From NCBI RefSeq assembly GCF_029227915.1, contig NC_079880.1:126001-190000 (forward strand): a DNA stretch of 64,000 nucleotides, written 5' to 3'. Each line of letters starts with the position of its first letter. Within the stretch, counting starts at the first letter, position 1. The notes under the pieces were generated by a model. The model had not been told where the DNA came from and made no database searches. It saw only the letters and a list, made by a program, of their open reading frames with translations. The stretch comes from Hydractinia symbiolongicarpus (Eukaryota > Cnidaria > Hydrozoa > Anthoathecata > Hydractiniidae). Of the stretch, positions 51,847 through 63,653 are shown in pieces. The position numbers and the translations under genes were made by a program.

Positions 51847-54832
51847 CAGTCCGTTTGAGTTACAACGGTTGGGTCACATATTCGTACCAACATATATTTA
51901 GCGAATTGTTTTTTTGATATTACTAGGTTGCATCGCTTTTAACAGTGAAACGATTGACTGTGGGACAGAATTGGACTGATTTTGGACTGTGATCATATAA
52001 ATGTTATAAGTGAGACAAGTTGACTCCAAGAAATAACATTCTTCTTAATTTGACATGATTACCGGAACTCAGCGATTACACTGGGCGCTGTAGTAGCACT
52101 TCATTTAAAAATTTAGATAAATAAGTCATTCTTTACTGTGGGATCAATCCTATCCGTTATCGCGCGCTGAAAAAATAGCGATAGTTTCAAAAACTACATT
52201 TCATTGACTTTCTAACGGTCTCAGTCCGTTTGAGTTGCAACGGTTGTGTCATATATTCGTACCGACATGTATTTAGTGATATTTATCTGATATTACTAAG
52301 TTGCATCGCTTTTAGCAGTGAAACGATTGACTGTGGGACTTAATTGAACTAACTTTGGACTGTGGCCTGATAAATGTGATAAATGAGACAATTGGACTCC
52401 AAGAAATAACATTCTTCTTAATTTGACGTGATTGCCGGAACTCAGCGATTACACAGGGCGCTGTGGTAGCGCTTCATTTAAGAATTTAGATAAATGAGTC
52501 ATTCTTTACTGTGGGACCAATCCTAGCCCTTATCGCGCGCTGAAGAAATAGCGACAGTTTCAAATACTACATTTCACTGACTTTCTAACGGTGTCAGTCC
52601 GTTTGAGTTGCAACGGTTGTGTCATATATTCGTACCGACATGTATTTAGTGATATTTATCTGATATTACTAAGTTGCATCGCTTTTAGCAGTGAAACGAT
52701 TGACTGTGGGACTTAATTGAACTAACTTTGGACTGTGGCCTGATAAATGTGATAAATGAGACAATTGGACTCCAAGAAATAACATTCTTCTTAATTTGAC
52801 GTGATTGCCGGAACTCAGCGATTACACTGGGCGCTGTGGTAGCGCTTCATTTAAGAATTAAGCTAAAAAAGTCATTTTTTTACTGTGGGACCAATCCTAG
52901 CCATTAGCGTGCATAAGAAATAGAGACAGCTTCAAATACTACATTTCACTGACATTCTAACGGTGTCAGTCCGTTTAAGTTTCAACGGTTGGGTCACAAA
53001 TTCGTACCAACATGTATTTAGCGATATTTTTCGCATATTACTAGGTTGCATCGCTTTTAACAGTGAAACGATTGACTGTGGGACAAAATTGGAATGATTT
53101 TGGACTGTGATCATATAAATGTTATAAGTGAGACAAGTTGACTCCAAGAAATAACACTCTTCTTAATTTTACATGATTACCGGAACTCAGCGATTACACT
53201 GGGCGCTGTGGTGGCGCTTCATTTAAAAATTTAGATAAATAAGTCATTCTTTACTGTGGGATCAATCCTATCCGTTATCGCGCGCTGAAGAAATAGCGAT
53301 AGTTTCAAAAACTACATTTCATTGACTTTGTAACGGTGTCAGTCCGTTTGAGTTGCAACGGTTGTGTCACATATTCGTACCGACATGTATTTAGCAATAT
53401 TTATCTGATATTACTAAGTTGCATCGCCTTTAGCAGTGAAACGATTGACTGTGGGACTTAATTGAACTAACTTTGGACTGTGATCATATAAATGTGATAA
53501 GTGAGACAAGTTGACTCAAAAGAAATAACATTCTTCTTAATTTGACATGATTGCCGAAACTCAACGATTACACTGGGCGCTGTGGTAGCGCTTCATTTAA
53601 GAATTAAGCTAAAAAAAGTCATTTTTTCACTATGAGACCAATCCTAGCCGTTAGCGCGCTTAAGAAATAGAAACAGTTTCAAATACTACATTTCACTGTA
53701 TTTCTAACGGTGTCAGTCCGTTTGAGTTTCAACGGTTGGATCACATATTCGTGCCAACATGTATTTAGCGATATATTTCTCATATTACTAGGTTGCATCG
53801 CTTTTAACAGTGAAACGATTAACTGTGGGACAAAATTGGACTGATTTTGGACTGTGATCATATAAATGTTATAAGTGAGACAAGTTGACTCCAAGAAATA
53901 ACATTCTTCTTAATTTGACATGCTTACCGGAACTCAGCGATTACATTGGGCGCTGTGGTAGCGCTTCATCTAAAGATTTAGATTAATAAGTCATTCTTTA
54001 CTGTGGAATCAATCCTATCCGTTATCGCGCGCTGAAGAAATAGCAATAGTTTCAAAAACTACATTTCATTGACTTTGTAACGGTGTCAGTCCGTTTGAGT
54101 TGCAACGGTTGTGTCACATATCCGTACCGACATGTATTTAGCTATGTTTATCTGATATTACTAAGTTGCATCGCTTTTAGCAGTGAAACCATTGACTGTG
54201 GGACTTAATTGAACTAACTTTGGACTGTGACCTGATAAATGTGATAAATGAGACAATTGGACTCCAAGAAGTAACATTCTTCTTAGTTTGACGTGATTGC
54301 CGGAACTCAGCGATTACACTGGGCGCTGTGATAGCGCTTCATTTAAGAATTTAGATAAATGAGTCTTTTTTTACTGTGGGACCAATCCTAGCCGTTATCG
54401 GGCGCTGAAGAAATAGCGATAGTTTCAAAAACTACATTTCATTGAATTTCTAACGGTAACAATCCACTTCAGTTACAACGTTTGCGTCTCGTATTCGTAC
54501 CAACATGTATTTAGCGATATTTTTCTCATATTACTAGGTTGCATCGCTTTTAACAGTGAAACGATTGACTGTGGTGCTAAATTGAACTGACTTTGGACTG
54601 TGACCTTATAAATGTTATAAGTGAGACAAGTGGACTCCAAGAAATAGCAATCTTCTTAATTTGAAATGATTGCCGAAACTCAGCGATTGCACTGAACGTT
54701 GTGGTAGCGCTTCAATTAAGAATTTAGATAAATAAGTCATTCTTTACTGTGGGACCAATCTTAGCCGTTATCGCGCGCTGAAGAAATAGCGACAGTTTCA
54801 AAAACTACATTTCATTGTCTTTCTAACAGTAT

Positions 54833-55205
54833 CAATCCGTTTGAAATACAACGGTTGAGTCACATATTCGTACCAACATGTATTTCGTGCTATTTGTCCG
54901 GTCTTACTAGGTTGCATTGCTTTTAACAGTGAAACGATTGACTGTGGCACAAAATTGGACTGATTTTGGACTGTGATCATATAAATGTTATAAGTGAGAC
55001 AAGTTGACTCCAAGAAATAACATTCTTCTTAATTTGACATGATTACCGGAACTCAGCGATTACACTGGGCGCTGTGGTAGCGCTTCATTTAAAAATTTAG
55101 ATAAATATGTCATTCTTTACTGTGGGATCAATCCTATCCGTTGTCGCGCGCTGAAGAAATAACGATAGTTTTAAAAACTACATTTCATTGACTTTCTAAC
55201 GGTGT
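54833..55205 (+). repeat. Chimeric S/V monomer
   Basis: The left end is S ('gtttgaaatacaacgg', 'cgtgctatttgtccgg') and the right is P/V-like ('ttttaacagtgaaacgattg', 'acaaaattggactg', 'gtgatcatataaatg'). The switch is in 'cttactaggttgca' at about 54903-54917. Private bases are 'ggttgcattgc' and 'gactgtggcac'. The minus-strand open frame here is an S/V hybrid, so it is no evidence for a separate gene. Confidence 0.82.
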
Positions 55206-56369
55206 CAGTCCGTTTGAGTTGCAACGGTTGTGTCACATATTCGTACCGACATATATTTAGCAATACTTATCTGATATTACTAAGTTGCATCGCTTTTAGC
55301 AGTGAAACGATTGAAGGTGGGACTTATTTGAACTAACTTTGGACTGTGACCTGATAAATGTGATAAATGACACAATTGGACTCCAAGAAATAACATTCTT
55401 CTTAATTTGACATGATTGCCGAAACTCAACAATTACACTGGGCGCTGTGGTAGCGCTTCATTTAAGAATTAAGCTAAAAAAAGTCATTTTTTTACTGTGG
55501 GACCAATCCTAGCCATTAGCGCGCTTTAGAAATAGAGACAGTTTCAAATACTACATTTCACTGACTTTCTAACTGTGTCAGTCCGTTTGAGTTTCAACGG
55601 TTGGGTCACATATTCGTACCAACATGTATTTAGTGATATTTTTCGCATATTACTAGGTTGCATCGCTTTTAACAGTGAAACGATTGACTGTGGGACAAAA
55701 TTGGACTGATTTTGGACTGTGATCATATAAATGTTATAAGTGAGACAAGTTGACTCCAAGAAATAACATTCTTCTTAATTTTACATGATTACCGGAACTC
55801 AGCGATTACACTGGGCGCTGTGGTGGCGCTTCATTTAAAAATTTAGATAAATAAGTCATTCTTTACTGTGGGATCAATCCTATCCGTTATCGCGCGCTGA
55901 AGAAATAGCGATAGTTTCAAAAACTACATTTCATTGACTTTGTAACGGTGTCAGCCCGTTTGAGTTGCAACGGTTGTGTCACATATTAGTACCGACATGT
56001 ATTTAGCAATATTTATCTGATATTACGAAGTTGCATCGCCTTTAGCAGTGAAACGATTGACTGTGGGACTTAATTGAACTAACTTTGGACTGTGACCTGA
56101 TAAATGTGATAAATGAGACAATTGGACTCCAAGAAATAATATTCTTCTTAATTTGACATGATTGCCGAAACTCAACGATTACACTGGGCACTGTGGTAGC
56201 GCTTCATTTAAGAATTAAGCTAAAAAAGTCATTTTTTTACTGTGGGACTAATCCTAGCCGTTAGCGCGCTTAAGAAATAGAGACAGTTTCAAATACTACA
56301 TTTGACTGACTTTCTAACGGTGTCAGTCCGTTTGAGTTTCAACGGTTGGGTAACATATTCGTACCAACA

Positions 56370-59300
56370 TGTACTTAGCGATATTTTTCTCATATTACTA
56401 CGTTGCATCGCTTTTAACAGTGAAACGATTGACTGTGGGACAAAATTGGACTGATTTTGGACTGTGATCATATAAATGTTATAAGTGAGACAAGTTGACT
56501 CCAAGAAATAACATTCTTCTTAATTTGACATGCTTACCGGAACTCAGCGATTACACTGGGCGCTGTGGTAGCGCTTCATTTAAAAATTTAGATAAATAAG
56601 TCATTCTTTACTGTGGGATCAATCCTATCCGTTATCGCGCGCTGAAGAAATAGTGATAGTTTCAAAAACTACATTTCATTGACTTTCTAACGGTAACAAT
56701 CCACTTCAGTTACAACGTTTGCGTCACGTATTCGTACCAACATGTATTTAGCGATATTTTTCTCATATTACTAGGTTGCATCGCTTTTAACAGTGAAACG
56801 ATTGACTGTGGTGCTAAATTGAACTGACTTTGGACTGTGACCTTATAAATGTTATAAGTGAGACAAGTGGACTCCAAGAAATAGCAATCTTCTTAATTTA
56901 AAATGATTGCCGAAACTCAGCGATTGCACTGGACGTTGTGGTAGCGCTTCAATTAAGAATTTAGATAAATAAGTCATTCTTTACTGTGGGACCAATCTTA
57001 GCCGTTATCGCGCGCTGAAGAAATAACGACAGTTTCAAAAACTACATTTCATTGTCTTTCTAACAGTATCAATCCGTTTGAAATACAACGGTTGAGTCAC
57101 ATATTCGTACCAACATGTATTTCGTGCTTTTTGTCCGGTCTTACTAGGTTGTATGGCTTTTAACAGTTAAACAGTTGACTGTTGGACTTAATTGAACTGA
57201 TTATGGACTGTGATCTTAAAAATGTTATAAGTGAGACAAGTGGACTCCTAGAAATAACATTCTTTTTAATTTGACATAATTGCCGGAACTCAGCGATGAC
57301 ACTGGGCGCTGTGGTACCGCTTCATTTAAAAATTAAGCTACAAAAAGTCATTTTTTTACTGTGGGACCAATCCTAGCCGATAGCGCGCGCTGAAGAAATA
57401 GCGACAGTTTCAAAAACTACATTTCAATGACTTTCTAACAGTATCAATCCGTTTGAAATACAACGGTTGAGTCACATATTCGTACCAACATGTATTTCGT
57501 GCTATTTGTCCGGTCTTACTAGGTTGTATGGCTTTTAACAGTTAAACAGTTGACTGTTGGACTTAATTGAACTGATTATGGACTGTGATCTTAAAAATGT
57601 TATAAGTGAGACAAGTGGACTCCTAGAAATAACATTCTTTTTAATTTGACATAATTGCCGGAACTCAGCGATGACACTGGGCGCTGTGGTAGCGCTTCAT
57701 TTAAGAATTAAGATACAAAAAGTCATTTTTTTTACTGTGGGACCAATCCTAGCCGTTAGTGCGCGCTGAAAAAATAGCGACAGTTTCAAAAACTACATTT
57801 CAATAACTTTCTAACGGTGTCAGTCCGTTTGAGGTACAACGGTTGGGTCACATATTCGTACCAACATGTACTTAGCGATATTTTTCTCATATTACTACGT
57901 TGCATCGCTTTTAACAGTGAAACGATTGACTGTGGGACAAAATTGGACTGATTTTGGACTGTGATCATATAAATGTTATAAGTGAGACAAGTTGACTCCA
58001 AGAAATAACATTCTTCTTAATTTGACATGCTTACCGGAACTCAGCGATTACACTGGGCGCTGTGGTAGCGCTTCATTTAAAAATTTAGATAAATAAGTCA
58101 TTCTTTACTGTGGGATCAATCCTATCCGTTATCGCGCGCTGAAGAAATAGTGATAGTTTCAAAAACTACATTTCATTGACTTTCTAACGGTAACAAAGCA
58201 CTTCAGTTACAACGTTTGCGTCACGTATTCGTACCAACATGTATTTAGCGATATTTTTCTCATATTACTAGGTTGCATCGCTTTTAACAGTGAAACGATT
58301 GACTGTGGTGCTAAATTGAACTGACTTTGGACTGTGACCTTATAAATGTTATAAGTGAGACAAGTGGACTCCAAGAAATAGCAATCTTCTTAATTTGAAA
58401 TGATTGCCGAAACTCAGTGATTGCACTGGACGTTGTGGTAGCGCTTCAATTAAGAATTTAGATAAATAAGTCATTCTTTACTGTGGGACCAATCTTAGCT
58501 GTTATCGCGCGCTGAAGAAATAGCGACAGTTTCAAAAACTACATTTCATTGACTTTCTGACGGTAACAATCCACTTCAGTTACAACGTTTGCGTCACGTA
58601 TTCGTACCAACATGTATTTAGCGATATTTTTCTCATATTACTAGGTTGCATCGCTTTTAACAGTGAAACGATTGACTGTGGTGCTAAATTGAACTGACTT
58701 TGGACTGTGACCTTATAAATGTTATAAGTGAGACAAGTGGACTCCAAGAAATAGCAATCTTCTTAATTTAAAATGATTGCCGAAACTCAACGATTGCACT
58801 GGACGTTGTGGTAGCGCTTCAATTAAGAATTTAGATAAATAAGTCATTCTTTACTGTGGGACCAATCTTAGCCGTTATCGCGCGCTGAAGAAATAGCGAC
58901 AGTTTCAAAAACTACATTTCATTGTCTTTCTAACAGTATCAATCCGTTTGAAATACAACGGTTGAGTCACATATTCGTACCAACATGTATTTCGTGCTTT
59001 TTGTCCGGTCTTACTAGGTTGTATGGCTTTTAACAGTTAAACAGTTGACTGTTGGACTTAATTGAACTGATTATGGACTGTGATCTTAAAAATGTTATAA
59101 GTGAGACAAGTGGACTCCTAAAAATAACATTCTTTTTAATTTGACATGATTGCCGGAACTCAGCGATGACACTGGGCGCTGTGGTACCGCTTCATTTAAA
59201 AATTAAGCTACAAAAAGTCATTTTTTTACTGTGGGACCAATCCTAGCCGATAGCGCGCGCTGAAGAAATAGCGACAGTTTCAAAAACTACATTTCAATGA

Positions 59301-60040
59301 CTTTCTAACAGTATCAATCCGTTTGAAATACAACGGTTGAGTCACATATTCGTACCAACATGTATTTCGTGCTATTTGTCCGGTCTTACTAGGTTGTATG
59401 GCTTTTAACAGTTAAACAATTGACTGTTGGACTTAATTGAACTGATTATGGACTGTGATCTTAAAAATGTTATAAGTGAGACAAGTGGACTCCTAGAAAT
59501 AACATTCTTTTTAATTTGACATGATTGCCGGAACTCAGCGATGACACTGGGCGCTGTGGTAGCGCTTCATTTAAGAATTAAGATACAAAAAGTCATTTTT
59601 TTTACTGTGGGACCAATCCTAGCCGTTAGCGCGCGCTGAAAAAATAGCGACAGTTTCAAAAACTACATTTCAATAACTTTCTAACGGTGTCAGTCCGTTT
59701 GAGTTACAACGGTTGGGTCACATATTCGTACCAACATGTATTTAGCGAATTGTTTTTTTGATATTACTAGGTTGCATCGCTTTTAACAGTGAAACGATTG
59801 ACTGTGGGACAAAATTGGACTGATTTTGGACTGTGATCATAAAAATGTTATAAGTGAGACAAGTTGACTCCAAGAAATAACATTCTTCTTAATTTGACAT
59901 GATTACCGGAACTCAGCGATTACACTGGGCGCTGTGGTAGCACTTCATTTAAAAATTTAGATAAATAAGTCATTCTTTACTGTGGGATCAATCCTATCCG
60001 TTATCCCGCGCTGAAGAAATAGCGATATTGACTTTGTAAC
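56370..60040 (+). repeat. Nested duplications with 1,497-bp and 1,870-bp offsets
   Basis: Two overlapping duplications are visible. About 56370-57030 recurs at about 57867-58527 (offset 1497); both have 'aacatgtacttagcg', 'attactacgttgc', 'gacatgcttaccgg' and 'aaatagtgatag'. About 56697-57850 recurs at about 58567-59720 (offset 1870); both have 'cttaatttaaaatgattg', 'gtgctttttgtccgg', 'gtaccgcttcatttaaaaa' and 'aatttcaataac'-like ends ('catttcaataactttc'). W units sit side by side at 58194 and 58567, and S units are doubled at 57070/57445 and 58940/59315. Confidence 0.83.
57821..58193 (+). repeat. Chimeric T/V monomer
   Basis: The left end matches T at 59691 apart from 'gaggtacaacgg', and upstream sequence 'catttcaataactttc' is common to both. 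From 'aacatgtacttagcg' onward it is the V unit of 56324 ('attactacgttgc', 'gacatgcttaccgg'). The switch lies within 'cacatattcgtacc' and flanks, about 57848-57868. This is the junction of the 1,497-bp duplication. Confidence 0.83.
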
Positions 60041-60045
60041 GGTGT
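59691..60045 (+). repeat. Short 355-bp T monomer with 20-bp deletion
   Basis: Near 60025-60030 the sequence runs 'gaaatagcgatattgacttt', where other units have 'gcgatagtttcaaaaactac' followed by 'atttcattgacttt'. A stretch of 20 bp is missing and the unit is 355 bp instead of 375. The rest is normal T ('tttagcgaattgttttttt'). This is the second short unit in the window; the other is at 1497 and has lost a different part of the monomer. Confidence 0.9.
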
Positions 60046-63000
60046 CAGTCCGTTTGAGTTGCAACGGTTGTGTCACATATTCGTACCGACATGTATTTAG
60101 CGATATTTATGTGATATTACTAAGTTGCATCGCTTTTAGCAGTGAAACGATTGACTGTGGGACTTAATTGACCTAACTTTAGACTTTGACCAGATAAATG
60201 TGATAAATGAGACAATTGGACTCCAAGAAATAACATTCTTCTTAATTTGACGTGATTGCCGGAACTCAGCGATTACACTGGGCGCTGTTGTAGTGCTTCA
60301 TTTAAGAATTTAGATAAATGAGTCATTCTTTACTGTGGGACCAATCCTAGCCCTTATCGCGCGCTGAAGAAATAGCTACAGTTTCAAATACTACATTTCA
60401 CTGACTTTCTAACGGTGTCAGTCCGTTTGAGTTTCAACGGTTGGGTCACATATTCGTACCACCATGTATTTAGCGATATTTTTCTCATATTACTAGGTTG
60501 CATCGCTTTTAACAGTGAAACGATTGACTGTGGGACAAAATTGGACTGATTTTGGACTGTGATCATATAAATGTTATAAGTGAGACAAGTTGACTCCAAG
60601 AAATACCATTCTTCTTAATTTGACATGATTGCCGAAACTCAACGATTACACTGGGCGCTGTGGTAGCGCTTCATTTAAGAATTATGCTAAAAAAAGTCAT
60701 TTTTTTACTATGGGACCAATCCTAGCCGTTAGCGCGCTTAAGAAATAGAGACAGTTTCAAATACTACATTTCACTGTCTCTCTATAGGTGTCAGTCCGTT
60801 TGAGTTTCAACGGTTGGGTCACATATTCGTACCAACATGTATTGAGCGATATTTTTCTCATATTACTAGGTTGCATCGCTTTTAACAGTGAAACGATTGA
60901 CTGTGGGACAAAATTGGACTGATTTTGGACTGTGATCATTTAAATGTTATAAGTGAGACAAGTTTACTCCAAGAAATACCATTCTTCTTAATTTGACATG
61001 ATTACCGGAACTCAGCGATTACACTTGGCGCTGTGGTAGCGCTTCATTTAAACATTTAGATAAATAAGTCATTCTTAACTGTGGGATCAATCCTTAACGT
61101 TGTCGCGTGCTGAAGAAATAGCGATAGTTTCGAAAACTACATTTCATTGACTTTGTAACGGTGTCAGTCCGTTTGAGTTTCAACGGTTGGGTCACATATT
61201 CGTACCAACATGTATTTAGCGATATTTTTCTCATATTACTAGGTTGCATCGCTTTTAACAGTGAAACGATTGACTGTGGGACAAAATTGGACTGATTTTG
61301 GACTGTGATCATATAAATGTTATAAGTGAGACAAGTTGACTCCAAGAAATACCATTCTTCTTAATTTGACATGATTACCGAAACTCAACGATTACACTGG
61401 GCGCTGTGGTAGCGCTTCATTTAAGAATTAATCTAAAAATAGTCATAATTTTTACTATGGGACCAATCCTAGCCGTTAGCGCGCTTAAGAAATAGAGACA
61501 GTTTCAAATACTACATTTCACTGTCTTTCTAAGGGAGTCAGTCCGTTTGAGTTTCAACGGTTGGGTCACATATTCGTACCAACTTGTATTGAGCGATATT
61601 TTTCTCATATTACTTGGTTGCATCGCTTTTAACAGTGAAACGATTGACTGTGGGACAAAATTGGACTGATTTTGGACTGTGATCATTTAAATGTTATAAG
61701 TGAGACAAGTTTACTCCAAGAAATACCATTCTTCTTAATTTGACATGATTACTGGAACTCAGCGATTACACTGGGCGCTGTGGTAGCGCTTCATTTAAAA
61801 ATTTAAATAAGTCATTCTTTACTGTGGGATCAATCCTTAACGTTATCGCGTGCTGAAGAAATAGCGATAGTTTCGAAAACTACATTTCATTGACTTTGTA
61901 ACGGTGTCAGTCCGTTTGAGTTTCAACGGTTGTGTCACATATTCGTACCAACATGTATTTAGCGATATTTTTCTTATATTACTAGGTTGCATCGCTTTTA
62001 ACAGTGAAACGATTGACTGTGGGACAAAATTGGACTGATTTTGGACTGTGATCATATAAATGTGATAAGTGAGACAAGTTGACTCAAAAGAAATAACATT
62101 CTTCTTAATTTGACATGATTGCCGAAACTCAACGATTACACTGGGCGCTGTGGTAGCGCTTCATTTAAGAATTAAGCTAAAAAAAGTCATTTTTTTACTA
62201 TGGGACCAATCCTAGCCGTTAGCGCGCTTAAGAAATAGAGACAGTTTCAAATACTACATTTCACTGTCTTTCTAAGGGTGTCAGTCCGTTTGAGTTTCAA
62301 CGGTTGGGTCACATATTCGTACCAACATGTATTGAGCGATATTTTTCTCATATTACTAGGTTGCATCGCTTTTAACAGTGAAACGATTGACTGTGGGACA
62401 AAATTGGACTGATTTTGGACTGTGATCATTTAAATGTTATAAGTGAGACAAGTTTACTCCAAGAAATACCATTCTTCTTAATTTGACATGATTACCGGAA
62501 CTCAGCGATTACACTGGGCGCTGTGGTAGCGCTTCATTTAAAAATTTAGATAAATAAGTCATTCTTAACTGTGGGATCAATCCTTAACGTTATCGGGTGC
62601 TGAAGAAATAGCGATAGTTTCGAAAACTACATTTCATTGACTTTGTAACGGTGTCAGTCCGTTTGAGTTTCAACGGTTGGGTCACATATTCGTACCAACA
62701 TGTATTTAGCGATATTTTTCTTATATTACTAGGTTGCATCGCTTTTAACAGTGAAACGATTGACTGTGGGACAAAATTGGACTGATTTTGGACTGTGATC
62801 ATATAAATGTGATTAGTGAGACAAGTTGACTCAAAAGAAATAACATTCTTCTTAATTTGACATGATTGCCGAAACTCAACGATTACACTGGGCGCTGTGG
62901 TAGCGCTTCATTTAAGAATTAATCTAAAAATAGTCATTTTTTTACTATGGGACCAATCCTAGCCGTTAGCGCGCTTAAGAAATAGAGACAGTTTCAAATA

Positions 63001-63393
63001 CTACATTTCACTGTCTTTCTAAGGGTGTCAGTTCGTTTGAGTTTCAACGGTTGGGTCACATATTCGTACCAACTTGTATTGAGCGATATTTTTCTCATAT
63101 TACTAGGTTGCATCGCTTTTAACAGTGAAACGATTGACTGTGGGACAAAATTGGACTGATTTTGGACTGTGATCATTTAAATGTTATAAGTGAGACAAGT
63201 TTACTCCAAGAAATACCATTCTTCTTAATTTGACATGATTACCGGAACTCAGCGATTACACTGGGCGCTGTGGTAGCGCTTCATTTAAAAATTTAGATAA
63301 ATAAGTCATTCTTTACTGTGGGATCAATCCTTAACGTTATCGCGTGCTGAAGAAATAGCGATAGTTTCGAAAACTACATTTCATTGACTTTGT

Positions 63394-63423
63394 AACGGTG
63401 TCAGTCCGTTTGAGTTTCAACGG
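63394..63423 (+). promoter_or_regulatory. Representative AACGG / CCGTT / AACGG triple element at the monomer junction
   Basis: AACGG at 63394-63398, CCGTT at 63406-63410 and AACGG at 63419-63423, with 7 and 8 bases between. The middle copy is inverted relative to the outer two, so either outer copy could pair with it. The same arrangement is present in most U, V, P and T units and in most domain 1 units. In Q units the middle copy reads CCGCT, and in R and W units it is lost ('ccactt', 'aacgt'). A role as a protein-binding site or hairpin is inference only. Confidence 0.5.
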
Positions 63424-63638
63424 TTGGGTCACATATTCGTACCAACATGTATTTAGCGATATTTTTCTCATATTACTAGGTTGCATCGCTTTTAACAGTG
63501 AAACGATTGACTGTGGGACAAAATTGGACTGATTTTGGACTGTGATCATATAAATGTGATAAGTGAGACAAGTTGACTCAAAAGAAATAACATTCTTCTT
63601 AATTTGACATGATTGCCGAAACTCAACGATTACACTGG

Positions 63639-63653
63639 GCGCTGTGGTAGCGC
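63639..63653 (+). promoter_or_regulatory. Representative GCGCT-GTGGT-AGCGC dyad
   Basis: Perfect 5-bp inverted repeat with a 5-base spacer, present in a large share of units (for example 239-253 and here). Domain 1 units with 'gtagcacttc' have one arm mutated. S-type units with 'gacgctgtggtagcgc' retain a 4-bp core. It sits in the G+C-rich centre of an otherwise A+T-rich monomer. Whether it forms a hairpin or binds a protein is unknown. Confidence 0.5.
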
